In this document: piece after piece, positions 12,088-24,300 of the stretch
How the letters are laid out: each line of letters opens with the position of its first letter
Position numbering within the stretch: position 1 is the stretch's first letter
NCBI GenBank assembly: GCA_027563935.2
Contig: CM050449.1
Coordinates: forward strand, 57,491,949-57,555,948
Source of the DNA: Costus lasius
Lineage: Eukaryota; Streptophyta; Magnoliopsida; Zingiberales; Costaceae
Length of the DNA stretch: 64,000 nt
Direction of reading: 5' to 3'
Position numbers and translations under genes: made by a program
Notes under the pieces: model-generated
The model's input: only the letters and a program-made list of their open reading frames with translations
Database searches by the model: none
Told to the model about the DNA's origin: nothing

Positions 12088-13783
12088 TGAAGAAACCCCT
12101 TTCAAGAGGGGGGCGTGAAACCCTAAAGGGGGGCGCATTTTTCAAGATTTTCGCAAGGAAGCATAGGGTTTATTAGGATCTTTTGCATGCCATATGATTA
12201 ACATCAAAACGATTGCAACCATGAATGAAGGATCATACCATCGCCATCATATGGATGGTAGCTTGGAAGCAAAGACCGAAAGGGATCTTCTCCCTAGTTG
12301 ACGCACACAAGGTGATGTGCCTACTCCTTGGAGATCCTTGTGCTAGCAAGGTTCTTCAAGGGTTCTTGCCGTATGGAAAGGGAATGAGAGATGGTCTCTA
12401 GGCTTGCCGAACCTTCTCCAAGATGTCTCCTTCTCCACACCAAGGTCTCGTCGAGAGAGAGAGGTGCCGAAGGTTGAATGGAGCGTTCACTTGTTTTGGC
12501 GTTGAAGGAAACATGCGCTTATTACTTTCCAAAATAGGAAAGACATTAAGCCATGCGTTCAAGATCTCTAAACCGATCAATAACGCCACAAACAATGAAC
12601 CATGTGTTCAAGCTCTTGAACCGGTTCAATGTAAATGCATTTGGTCCAAAGACCAAACCAAACCAGCCCAAGCCATTTGGTCTAGATCATCTTAAACCCT
12701 AAGGCTGCAGATCTAACCGTTCATCTGTCATGCTCTTGATCTCACCGATCTAGCATCAATACTCTCGATCAAAGCTTACCGATCTCAAGCCCTAATCAAT
12801 CAAACATGATCAGACCAGATCTCACTTACAATCAGAGATTAAATCCCTTTGAACTGAACCGAAACAATTCAGTCCACACGATCTGACTTAAGTAAGCCAT
12901 ATCATCAAATTGTGCGACCCTAAGGGTTTCCTTTAAATGTCGGTAACGATAACTTACGTTATCACGATCAGTGAGGGGTATCTAGCAACACATCACTGTC
13001 TCCTGATATAAAGGAAAGAGTCTTCCAAGACTACACCCAAACCACAGCACAAGTGTGAATCCACTTCACTAGGCATACATGTATCCTTTGCCACTGGATG
13101 TTCTTATTGGACAAGCGGGTCAAGCTTGTAACTCCAATATGATGAGCATGATTAGATCAGGTGAACATAGTCACCTGGGTATGGCCATACACTTTCTCAA
13201 TCATCTCATTCGGGGGGGCCCCTTTAGAACATCACACTCCTTAAACAAGGAGACGACAATCCTATATCTATCACTAGTGTCCTAACCTGACTCATGATCA
13301 TTAGCCAAGATAGTCTATAACCATTATGTTTCAAATGATATTGAACTACCTCAAAACAATGACAATCATCATTTAGAAACACAAGTGATCTCAAGTCAGA
13401 GGACATGTGCCACTTGTTGCAAACAAGGAATATTCACATTGTGACAAGCAATTGAATATCCTAGTAGGGTCTGTCCAGTACATCCAATGTACCCATGAGT
13501 CTACATCTTATTCCATGCTCGAAGCATCCTATAAGATTAGAACACATATTAGTCTCAATCATATCAAGGCTGTCTCAGGTTCACCAAGATATCTCGACTA
13601 AGGACAAAATAGCATGTCAGCCTAGCTGAACAGCATTGAGACATTATTCAGAAGAACACACATTGCAGCAGATGATGTAACAACCTGAATAATAACCATT
13701 GCCTTTGTAAACATAAGAGTTTATACATGATACTGTTACAATCCCAAGGCCTCAAACATTAGCCTTAAGGGCATACCCCAACA
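12088..13783 (-). repeat. E 5' LTR
   Basis: 1696 bases, bounded by TG...CA. It pairs with 4635-6336 and is followed on the right by the second CAGAT target copy. It contains the conserved U3 inverted repeats and the U5 mini-exon. Confidence 0.93.
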
Positions 13784-13788
13784 CAGAT

Positions 13789-14000
13789 TGGATCTATGCT
13801 CGAACTATAGTCCCCAGTCGATGTACCTGAGTGGATATGGGACAACTCTGGTACTTGAGAGACTGGTATGTGGGCTGGTTAGGCACGTGGTGCTAACGCA
13901 GACACATGGGTATATCATTGGAGGATATACTGGATAGACCCGCTGTGAGGCTATGACTTGGTGTCATAAGTTATCCTCACAAGTGACAGGAGATGCATTG
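13789..14000 (+). repeat. F 5' LTR, part 2
   Basis: Resumes the F LTR after E and matches the 3' LTR from about 32014 with a few substitutions. It ends at the second insertion point, target site CATTG (13996-14000). Confidence 0.9.
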
Positions 14001-15699
14001 TGATGGAACCCCTTTCGAGAGGGGGGCGAAAACCCTATTGGGGTGGCGCATAAAATTTTGCAAGCGGAAGAAGGGTTTTCATAGATCTTAATACCGCATA
14101 TGATTAACTTTCAAATGTCTAGATAGATAAGAGAAGGATCCATACCGTCGCCATCTCTTGGATGGAGTCTTGGAAGAAGAAAGCAAGAGAGATCTCCTCC
14201 AAAGGTTGTCGCACACAAGAGGAAGAAGACCTACTTCTTTGGCGCGACTTGTGCTAGCAAGGCTCCAAAGATTTCTTGATCGGTTGAAGGGATGAAGAGA
14301 TGATCGCTTGGCCGAATCCTCTTGTTGTCGACCTCTACCACGCAAGCCGTGAGTCGTCTCAACCAAGAGCGAATTGAGCGAGGAGAATAGAGAGGAGGCA
14401 TTTTTCCGAACGTGGAAACGTTCCCTCTTTGAAACCGAACATTCCAAAAATAGCAATGCCTTGACTACATGCGTTATGCGTTCACCAAGTGAACCAAGCG
14501 CATCTCTCTTCTCCCATATGAACCATGCGCTCAACCCATGAGCCGGTTCAATTTCTTTGGTTCAATGATTAAACCAAATCAGCCCAAACATTAAGTCTAG
14601 ATCGAATTAGACCCCAAGGTCCTAGATCTGACCATTCATCATCTGACGCTTCTGATCTGATCGATCTAGCATCACCACTCTCGATCGAAGCTTACCGATC
14701 TCAAGCCCTAATCAATCAAACATGATCAGAGCAGATCTCACTTACAATCAGAGTTTAAATCCCTTTAAACTGAACCAAAACAATTCAGTCCACACGATCT
14801 GACTTAAGTAAGCCATATCATCAAATTGTGCGACCCTGAGGGTTTCCTTTAAATGTCGGTAACGATAACTTACGTTATCACGATCAGTGAGGGGTATCTA
14901 GCAACACATCACTGTCTCCCGATATAAAGGAAAGAGTCTTCCAAGACTACACCCAAAACATAGCTCAAGTGTGAATCCAACTCACAAGGCAAACATGTTT
15001 CCTTTGCCACTGGATGTTCTTATTGGACAAGCGTGTCAAGCTTGTAGCTCCAATATGATGAGCATGATTAGATCAGATGAACACAGTCACCTGGGTATGG
15101 CCATACACTCTCTCAATCATCTCATCCAGGGGGCCCCTTTAGAACATCACTCTCCTTAAACAAGGAGACGGCAATCCTATGTCTATCACTAGTGCCCTAA
15201 CATGACTCAAGCTCACCATCCAAGATAGTCTATAACCATTATGTTTCAAATGATATTGAACTACCTCAAAACAATGACAATCATCATTTAGAAAACACAA
15301 GTGATCTCAAGTCAGAGGAAATGTGCCACTTGCAGCATTCAAGGATTATTCACATTGTGACAAACAATTGAATATCCTAGTAGGGTCTGTCCAGTACATC
15401 CAATGTACCCATGAGTCTACATCTTATTCCATGCTCGAAGCATCCTATAAGATTAGAACACATATTAGTCTTAACCATATCAAGGCTGTCTCATGTTCAC
15501 CAAGATATATCGACTAAGGACATTATTGCATGTCAGCCTAGCTGAACAGCTTTGAGACATTATTCAGTAGTACACTTATTACAGCAGACAAGGTAACAAC
15601 CTGAATAACAACTATTGCCTTTATAAACTTAAAAGTTTATACATGATACTCTTACAATCCCAAGGCCTCAAACATTAGCCTTAAGGGCATACCCCAACA
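14001..15699 (-). repeat. Solo LTR J (family 1, C-type)
   Basis: A single 1699-base LTR with TG...CA ends and the perfect target duplication CATTG at 13996-14000 and 15700-15704. No internal sequence is attached, so it is the product of recombination between the two LTRs of a former element. It has the same length as the C 5' LTR (55845-57543) and encodes an identical 148-codon chance ORF, so the two belong to one LTR subtype. The mini-exon ATG-GCG-ACG followed by GTATGG is the complement of 14154-14146. Confidence 0.93.
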
Positions 15700-16915
15700 C
15701 ATTGATCCCTTGACTTGAGGTCATTGACCATTCTATATGGTTAGGGACTTGCTTTGATACAACCTAACACCTTGCCCTAGTTGGGAGGTCATAACGGTTG
15801 TCATTGAGCATGTCACGACCCATATGAGAAGGTCAATGGACAGACATAGGATTTGCCCCTTCCTTTGGGAAGTTTGATATCCATGGAGCTCCCTTATGGT
15901 TCTATGACTGAGAGTGTATGGCCATACCCAGGTAAGAACCTATTCTAGTCATAGCCATGTGATTGGATGAAAACAAGTGGTGACACACTTGTCCAATCGG
16001 ATATCAGTTCGGCAAAGAGACTGTAATGCATCTGTACCTAGTTACGATGATGGGGATGTCGATGTCGATATCCATTCCAATAACCTGGGTAGCAGTGATG
16101 CACTGCTAGGTGCCACTCACTGCTTGTGATGACCTTTGGTCAGCACTGCCAGCGTTAGAGGAACCTACAGGGTCGCACACCTTGATACTCGAGTTTTCAT
16201 ATTGATCGGGTAGCCTTTAGATCGAGTTATTGGATAACTCTGATCTATTTGGGAGATTTCATCAGCGCCAATGGGCCTGATGAGATGGAAGAAACTTATT
16301 GGGGCCAACTTCCGTTTTTGGCATATTGATCAAATTAACCATGGTTAGCCTCATTTAGCCATGGGTTAAATTGGATTGGATCCAATAGCTTGGTTAACAT
16401 GCATAATGGACTTTGGGCTTGGCCCATTGCTTAGTTGGGCTTGCTAATAAGTTGTATTGAAAGGCTATGAGGCTTGAAGGGTATAAAGGGGATGAATTAA
16501 TGGGATAGGCGCATATGGGATTCTAGTTGGACTAGAATTGGCGCCTATGCCTTGTTTGGTATCTCCTAGGTGATTAAATCAAATTGGATTTGATTAAATC
16601 ACACAAGATAATTGATTGGATTGTGTTTGACAATTGTGGGCTGATTATTAACATAATTAGAATCCTAATTGGATTAGGACTTGCGCCCAAGCCACATTAG
16701 GTAATCCATCATATTGCCTTGACTAGGTCTAGGCGCATGGATGGGATTAATGCCTCATATGGCATGATATGGGCGCATATGGCTGATGCTTGCTTTGGCA
16801 AGTCTTAGGAGCATATGGGAGTGGAGATTTAATCAATATACTTGATTGGATAATCTCCTAGAATCATGCCCTAATTGTCAACACTTGCCATTCTCCCCTA
16901 ACCGCCTCTTGCTCC

Positions 16916-16923
16916 TATAAATA
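16916..16923 (+). promoter_or_regulatory. Candidate TATA box, F 5' LTR
   Basis: TATAAATA in a C/T-rich surround (CTCCTATAAATAAGCCC), a good plant TATA context. It lies about 520 bases before the LTR end, so transcription would start near 16950 and leave an R-U5 of about 480 bases. The same box occurs in the 3' LTR at 33417-33424. Confidence 0.65.
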
Positions 16924-17288
16924 AGCCCTTACCGCCCCCTCTCTTCATGATGCTAATTCCTTGGAGGCGCGAAGCATTAGAGGGCGACGGCTTGGAGAGC
17001 TTAGAGCTCTTCTTCTTCCATCAAGGGCGCAAGCATGCTTCTTCTCTTCCTTTCCTTGGCGCAAAGGAACAAGAAGGCTTGCGGCGTTGTCTTCTCCTTC
17101 CATCTCCTCGGCGCATCACATCTTGGTAGTGGCGCAAGTTGCTTGGAGGATTCTCCTAAGGCATGGATCTTCTTCCCGAGGCTAGCACCGGGCGAGGAAG
17201 AAGAAAACTTGAGGAATCCGTGTGTGCGAGACTGCAGAGGGCGAACACTTGGGCGCCTTCATCGACATCGGCTTCCAATTGCTTAAAG

Positions 17289-17294
17289 GTACTT
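17289..17294 (+). other. Candidate 5' splice donor in F U5
   Basis: AAAG followed by GTACTT, a moderate plant donor, about 145 bases before the LTR end. It is in the same relative place as the family-1 mini-exon donors but lacks the ATG-GCN mini-exon. Pairing it with the acceptor at 19136 would remove a 1.85-kb leader intron containing the PBS. Confidence 0.4.
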
Positions 17295-17433
17295 ACTATC
17301 ACATCGTGTCGACCCCATCGCAAGAGATCTTCACTGGGTTTTTGGGACTAGCCTGTTTCGGGGACATTCTTCCGCTGCGTAAAATGTATCCATGGCTCTG
17401 AAAATTGTAAAATGTCCCCGGGGTTTCCCAACA

Positions 17434-19140
17434 GTGGTATCAGAGGTACTTGCGAGCCTTGAACGATGTTCTTTCATGCTTTTCATGCTCACATGCCATA
17501 TCTACATTTTCGCATATTGCATAGATGTTGGCGCATGATTTTTATTTAAGTAGAAAAATTGTAGGTCTCTTGTTTCTTACTTCTAATTAACTTCTTGTGG
17601 TTCTTTGCTCTCTTCATGTGATGGGATAGACCCATATGTGGAAGAGAAAATTTCTCCTCTCATAATAGGATAGACCTATCTTGAGAGACTTGTTGGAATA
17701 GGGCATGGACTGGGTGATTGCCCTTATCCTAGCAAGTTAGGGATTGCAAGGAGGGCAACCGGTATGCCTCTTGTAGACTCCTGAGAGAATCTTAGAATCA
17801 AAGATTTGTGATATGAAGGGAAGGAAGAGAGACATGTTTTATGAAAAAGTAAAATTTCAGATTTTATGTTTTTCATTGAGCATGTAGAATTGCATGAGTA
17901 AGTACTTGATTGTGCATGATGTTGTGGTCATATGTCAAGCCCCTTAGCATGCCTGTGATGTATCCTTGTGAGGCCTGCATGCCGCTTTTCTTTTTGCTTT
18001 TAACTAAGAAGAAGATTAGGGTGGCGCATCTACTTGGAGAAAGGTGCATGCTTGCTTGGTTGCGCATCCTTGCATGATGGCGCAACAAGCTTCAAAGGTG
18101 GCACATCCTTGCATGGGGGCGCAAGTTAGGGTTTGGCCGAGCCTTGTGCTTGTGTGCTATCCCTCTTGTGGCTTGCTAGATGGCGCACCTTCCTTGGAGG
18201 AAGACCATGGCATTGGCCAAACCTTGTGGGTGTACCCCTAGGGTTTGAGAGCTAAACCATGGGAGAATGACCTTGGAGCCAACCTTGAAGATAGAGCTAG
18301 AGGTCGGCTAGGCTAGGTCTAATCTTGGGGCTTGAATCCTAGGTCAAGAGTTGAACCCCTTTTTGGCATGGATTGGTTCAATGTCTTGAATGGGCTATGA
18401 TCATATCATCCTTTTATTGCTTTCTTTACAAAAGCTAAAGCATGCCTGTGATGTTTTATCGTTATGTTATCACCATAGGATTGCATGCCTGTAATGATAG
18501 ACATAAGATAAAACTGAGATGATGGGACCTTAAACAAAAACCCTCAATTAAAATATCAAGTCTAGTAGCCTTCTAACGCGTAGCCCTCACTAAGCTATCG
18601 ATCAGTGGAGTTGTGAACTGTTTCCCACCCTCGTGGGACACACCCACTTATCTTTAGAAAGTGCGTGGTGGCAATGGTTTCCCCAGTCCAGTTTTAACCT
18701 AGGCATGCCTTCGCAAGGAAACTCGTTGGCCCTGGGCATAACGGTTAGGGATGGACTTGACTAGAAGCTCACATGTGCTGGGCACGTGGTGAAAGTCTAG
18801 AGGCATCGTTGAGAGGTAAGGGTTTCATGTTGTATCCAGCCCTCGCTGGACATGAAATGCCTGGACTGTCTCAATAAGGGGAATTGCTTGGAGCAATCGG
18901 CCGGCGCGCCCACCTTAGGAAACATGGGTCACTTTGTGCATCTCATCCCACCCTCGTGGGACGCGAAGCCCTATGTGGAATGAGGATCTCATCTCACTAA
19001 GAAATCTTGGATTTCTCGATTGACTTTGTGGGTTGTCAATTCGATTAAAAATAGTGGGAGCCATGGTCATTTAAAAGGCAAGTCCAGTTTAAATGACTCG
19101 AAGTAGTACTAATCTGCTGTTTCTTGGTTGTTGTAGAACA
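17434..19140 (+). other. F leader with PBS and structured RNA region
   Basis: The noncoding leader. PBS TGGTATCAGAG (17435-17445) matches initiator tRNA-Met; its next base is G where family 1 has C. The middle is unstructured by eye. The last 550 bases carry hairpins homologous to those of family 1, then TACTAAT (19107-19113), a T/G-rich stretch and TAG (19134-19136), a strong 3' splice site pattern just before the gag ATG. ORFs inside are incidental. Confidence 0.65.
18612..19058 (+). ncRNA. Conserved hairpin set in the F leader
   Basis: Bulged hairpins in order. HP1 (18612-18642) has outer TGTG/CACA, inner TCCCAC/GTGGGA and loop CCTC. HP2 (18823-18857) has outer TTTCATG/CATGAAA, 5' bulge TTGTA, inner TCCAGC/GCTGGA and loop CCTC. 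A smaller ATTGC/GCAAT stem lies near 18883. HP3 (18932-18968) has outer CTTTGTG/CGCGAAG, inner TCCCAC/GTGGGA and loop CCTC. A three-way junction (18993-19058) has a base CTCACTA/TAGTGGG and arms AGAAATC/GATTTCT and ATTGAC/GTCAAT. Each has a counterpart with different bases but kept pairing in family 1. A role in packaging, dimerisation or translation is inference. Confidence 0.6.
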
Positions 19141-19679
19141 ATGGCTATGAACAATAGCAGTTGGTCACTGCGATCTACCCTGGATAAGTTGGTTGGATCC
19201 AACTTACTGGATTGGTATATGAACTTGAGAATCGTGCTCAAGCTCGAGAGGAAGCTTTATGTTCTTGAGCGTCTTATTCCTGAGCCACTTCCATGCTCGG
19301 CCTCAGCGGCTGAGAGGGATGCTTATGATAAGCATCAGGTTGATACTTTGGAGGTTGCTAACCAACATGTCACTTGAATTTAAAGGGTGATATGAATCGA
19401 AGAGTGCCTCTGAAATTATTTTAATCTAAAGCAGCACTTTGATGAATTGGTTGAGCTCAATCCTGCTAAAGTTGATATTCAGTGTGTTGAGCCGAAAGGC
19501 TTGACCAAGGAACTGAAATTAAAGATGGATATGATCAGGAATAATAGATGCTATTCATGTGGAGGGCCACCTCACATGTTGAAGGACATGTTGTAACTTC
19601 AGAATAAGGAGAAGAAAGGCAAGGCCTTGTCTTCATGCTCAGGTATTTATGTTACCGAAGTCAACCTTTCTACTCCTAT
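19141..19679 (+). pseudogene. F gag remnant, truncated
   Basis: Starts ATGGCTATG (M-A-M), then a gag N-terminus related to family 1 (LLDWYMNLRIVLKLERKLYVLE). After about 78 codons it hits a stop, and later stops and shifts follow. Most of the central gag domain is deleted: the text jumps from the N-terminal part to the basic stretch and a knuckle (CYSCGGPPHM) whose last cysteine position is lost at a stop. Element I interrupts it at CCTAT (19675-19679), just before protease. A defective gag. F must have relied on proteins of other elements if it moved in this state. Confidence 0.85.
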
Positions 19680-21349
19680 TGATGGAACCCCTAATCTAAG
19701 GGGGGAAGAAACCCTAAACATGCGCATCTAGCATGCATAGCGGAAAGAGGGCTTCAAGTAGATCGCATATGAACTATATGTTAACTTAATTCAACTTAAG
19801 ATCAAGTTTTGATCTTACCAATGCCATGGATTGGATGGCGGCTTGGAATGAGAGAGAGCAAGCGAGATCTCCTCCAAAGAATACACACACCAAGTGATGA
19901 AGGCTTCCAACTTGCGCAACTTTGTGCTAGCAAAATGCCAAGTTGTCCTTCTCGAGTGGTAGGGATGAAGATGATGCTTTTGCCGGTTCTGCTCTTGTCG
20001 TCCACCCCAAGCTTCTCTCAAGTCTCGCCGAGCAAGAGCAAAACGCAAGGAGACAAGGGATGAATGAGCTCAAGCCGTTTTGGCGTTTCAAGGAGCCATG
20101 CGCTCAATGACTTTCCAAATTTGGAAACTCCATTAAGCCATGCGTTCTCCTCTTCAAGCAAACCGCCCAAAACGCTTATGGATCGAACCATGGGTTCACC
20201 CATGTAAACCGGTTCAATCCAAATTGGTCCAAACCAAAGCAATCGGTCTAGATCAACCAAACCCTAAGGTTTCCAATCCAACCGTTCATCTTATGATGCT
20301 CTTGATCTCACCGATCTAGCATCAATACTCTCGATCGAAGCTTACCGATCTCAAGCCCTAATCAATCAAACATGATCAAGCTAGATCTCACTTACAATCA
20401 GAGTCTATATCCCTTTAAACTGAACCCAAATAATTCAGTCCACACGATCTGACTCAAAGAAAGCCATATCACCAAATTGTGTGACCCTGAGGGTTTCCTT
20501 TAAACGTCGGTAACGATAACTTACGTTATCACGATCAGTGAGGGGTATCTAGCAACACATCACTGTCTCCCGATATAAAGGAAAGAGTCTTCCAAGACTC
20601 CACCCAAACCATAGCATAAGTGTGAATCAACTCACTTGGCATACATGATTCCTTTGCCACTGGATGTTCTTATTGGACAAGCATGTCAAGCCTGTAACTC
20701 CAATACGATGAGCATGATTAGATCAGATGAACATAGTCATCTGGGTATGGCCATACACTTCCTCAATCATCTCATATAGGGGGGCCCTCTAGAACATCAC
20801 ACTCCTTAAACAAGGAGACGGCAATCCTTTATCTATCACAAGTGCCCTAACCTGACTCAAGCTCACCATCCAAGATAGTCTATAATCATTATGTTTCAAA
20901 TGATATTGAACTACCTCAAAACAATGACAATCATCATTTAGAAACACAAGTGATCTCAAGTCAAAGGACATGTGCCACTTAGTGCTTACAAGGATCATTC
21001 ACATTGTGACAAGCAATGGAATATCCCAGTAGGGTCTGTCCAGTACATCCAATGTACCCATGAGTCTACATCTTATTCCATGCTCGAAGCATCCTATAAG
21101 ATTAGCACTCATATCAGTCTCAATCATATCAAGGCTGTCTCAAGTTCACCAAGATATCTCGACTAAGGACTTATAGCCTGTCAGCCTAGCTGAACAGCTT
21201 TGAGACATTATTCAGAAGTACACTTATTACAGCAGACAAGGTAACAACCTGAATAATAACCATGCCTTTTATAAACATAAGAGTTTATTACATGATACTT
21301 TTACAATCCCAAAGGCCTCAAACATTAGCCTTAAGGGCATACCCCAACA
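19680..21349 (-). repeat. I 3' LTR
   Basis: 1670 bases with TG...CA ends, next to the polypurine tract at 21350-21363. The terminal stem near 19690 is CCCCT/AAGGGG with its own loop. It carries the mini-exon ATG-GCA-TTG followed by GTAAGA near 19827-19813. Confidence 0.95.
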
Positions 21350-21363
21350 ATCTCCCACTTGCA
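21350..21363 (-). other. I polypurine tract
   Basis: The minus-strand GCAAGTGGGAGAT directly abuts the 3' LTR. It is the plus-strand primer site. Confidence 0.85.
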
Positions 21364-21369
21364 CTTAAT

Positions 21370-24300
21370 CTAATGGTTGAGAAATCTCAAACCCATATTA
21401 TTACAGTGCTTCTCATGCTTCTGCTGCGCCAGAGGCTTGGTAAGTGGGTCTGCCAGATTGTCATCTGTATGAACCTTGCATATTTTGATCTCGCCTCGAT
21501 CAATGATCTCCCGGATCAAGTGAAACCGTCTCTGTATGTGCTTGGACTTCTGGTGCGACCGTGGTTCCTTTGCTTGTGCAATTGCTCCAGTGTTATCACA
21601 GAAGATAACCAAAGGATCAGCACTCGAAGGAACGACACCAAGTTCTCTCACGAACTTACGAATCCAAACTGCCTCCTTGGATGCTTCCGAGGCTGCAACA
21701 TACTCGGCTTCTGTTGTGGAATCAGCAACAGTTGACTGTTTGAAACTTTTCCACACCACTGCTCCACCATTCAAGCTAAAAACATAGCCTGATTGCGATC
21801 GGAAATCATCCTGGTCCGACTGGAACGAAGCGTCAGTATATCCCTCTATACTGAGTTCTTCCTGACCACCATATATCAAGAACATATCTTTGGTCCTCCG
21901 CAGATATTTTAAAATGTTCTTGACCGCAATCCAGTGCGCCAAACCTGGATTACTTTGGAATCGACTGGTTACGCTTAACCCGTAAGCGACGTCTGGGCGA
22001 GTACACAACATCGCATACATAATGGATCCAATAGCCGAAGCATAAGGCGTATTGTCCATTTCATCTTTCTCAGTCTGTGTTTGTGGACACTGACTCTTCG
22101 AAAGATTCAGACCATGTCTGACTGGAAGATATCCACGTTTAGAATTCTCTAAATGGAATCTCTCCAGGACCTTATCGATGTAAGTACTCTGGCACAGCCC
22201 GAGAAGCCTCTTAGATCTATCCCTGTAGATCTTCACACCTAGTACATAGGCTGCTTCTCCTAAATCTTTCATCTGGAAACATTTTCCTAACCATGCTTTA
22301 ACAGCATGCAGTTCAGGAATATCATTTCCAATAATCAAGATATCATCGACGTAGAGGATTAGGAATGTAATCACGCTCCCACTAAACCTCTTATATACAC
22401 ACGGGTCATCCTCGTTCTTGATGAAACCAAACTCAGAGATTGATTCATCAAAACGAATGTTCCAGCTTCTCGATGCTTGTTTAAGTCCATAAATGGACTT
22501 CTTTAACTTGCATATTTTATGACGATCTGATGGATTAGTGAAACCCTCAGGTTGTGTCATATACACATCCTCATCCAGATTTCCATTAAGGAAAGCTGTT
22601 TTCACATCCATCTGCCAGATCTCATAGTCGTAATATGCTGCTATCGCGAAAAGAATCCGAATAGACTTAAACATGGCTACAGGAGAGAAAGTTTCATCAT
22701 AATCTATCCCGTAGATTTGTTTGAAACCTTTCGCTACTAGCCTGCCTTTATAGGTAACTACGTTACCATCCATGTCAATCTTCTTCTTGAAGATCCATTT
22801 ACAGCCTATAGGGATTACTCCCGGAGGCGGATCAACCAAATCCCAGACCTGGTTATCTGACATGGAGTCCATTTCGGCTCGCATAGCTTCAAGCCATCTA
22901 GCTGACTCCGGTCCACTGACCGCATCCGCATAAGTGAGGGGTTCATCATTATCAATGATGTAGACTCCGTCATAGCGCTCAGGCTGTCGACGGATCCTAC
23001 CCGATCTTCGCGGTTCCCGTGATATTTGAGCCTCAGGTTGCTCAATAACCTGATCTACCGGCTCAGGCTCATCCAACTGTGCTTGACTACTTTGTCCTTC
23101 CTCTGGATTCTCATCCAGCTTTATTTCTCTCCCACTGGCCTCTTGCAGAAGAAACTCCTTCTCAAGAAATATGGCCGTCCGAGCAACAAAAACCTTGTTC
23201 TCTTTGGGATCGTAGAAATAATAACCCTTAGTTTCCTTAGGGTAACCGACAAAGATACATTTCTCAGATCTGCTCTCTAGTTTCCCAGAGGCGAGCTTTT
23301 TGACATAAGCCTCGCAACCCCAGATCCTGATAAATGTCAAGCTAGGCTGTTTCCCATACCATAACTCATATGGCGTCTTTAAAACTGCCTTGGATGGCAC
23401 TCGGTTTAGTACCTTTGCAGCTGTTTCCAGTGCAAAACCCCAAAAGGAATATGGAAGAGTAGCCTGACTCATCATAGAACGAACCATATCAAGTAACGTT
23501 CTATTTCTCCTCTCGGACACACCATTCCATTGCGGTGTTCCTAGCGGAGTGAGCTGTGAGATAATCCCACACTCCTTCAGATAGTCAGTAAACGCATGAC
23601 TCAGGTATTCACCACCTCGATCAGAACGAAGTGCCTTGATATTTCGGCCTAACTGATTTTGTACTTCATTTTTGAACTCTTTGAACTTGTCAAAAGATTC
23701 ACTTTTATGTCTCATTAAATAGACATATCCATACCTACTGAAATCATCAGTAAAGGTAATGAAGTACTGATAGCCACCTCTGGCATGTTTACTAAAAGGC
23801 CCACACACATCACTGTGTATAAGGTCAAGTAAACCTGAAGTCCTTTGACCTTTGTTAAGAAAAGGAGACTTCGTCATTTTACCCATCAAACAAGCTTTGC
23901 ATGTATCAATCTCCTCATAGGAGAATGATCCCAGCAGTCCATGTTCATGCAACCGCTTAATGCGCTTCTCGTTTATATGGCCTAAACGACTATGCCATAG
24001 CAAGGTGCTGTCATCAGCATACTTGGCTTTCTTATTATCAATGTTTTGTATAGAATTTTCCATGTCCAACATGTATAACCCATTGTTAATTGAACCAGTT
24101 GCATACACAATATTATCATGAGATAAAACACACTTTGAAATCTTGCATTCAAAGGCAAATCCTTTCCTGACAAGAGCAGGAATAGAGATAATATTCTTGG
24201 TAATACTGGGTACAAAATAACAATTGTTTAATTCTAATACAATGCCAGATGGTAAAGTAATGAAATAGTCTCCTACAGCAACAGCAGCAACCCGTGCCCC

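Larger units (their letters stand above)
4635..13783 (-). mobile_element. Copia element E (family 1), full length, minus strand
   Basis: A 9.15-kb element inserted in the F 5' LTR, with the target duplication CAGAT at 4630-4634 and 13784-13788. It has both LTRs, PBS, leader, a gag-pol frame with four stop codons, and a polypurine tract. By eye its LTRs differ at roughly 17 substitutions and two or three indels, about 1%, so it is clearly older than A and I. Confidence 0.93.
15705..17433 (+). repeat. F 5' LTR, part 3
   Basis: The remaining 1.73 kb of the F 5' LTR, ending CCCAACA at 17433 before the PBS. It has a 20-bp tandem duplication (ATTAAATC-type unit near 16573) that the 3' LTR lacks. 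A TATA box lies at 16916. The short ORFs after it are in the transcribed LTR part and are not recognised as genes. Confidence 0.9.

Noticed and set aside
14088..14534. 148-codon ORF identical at 57010-57456, considered as a conserved accessory protein
   Set aside because: Both copies are the same stretch of one LTR subtype. Other subtypes do not keep the frame, and the composition is that of U5. The identity reflects recent LTR relatedness.
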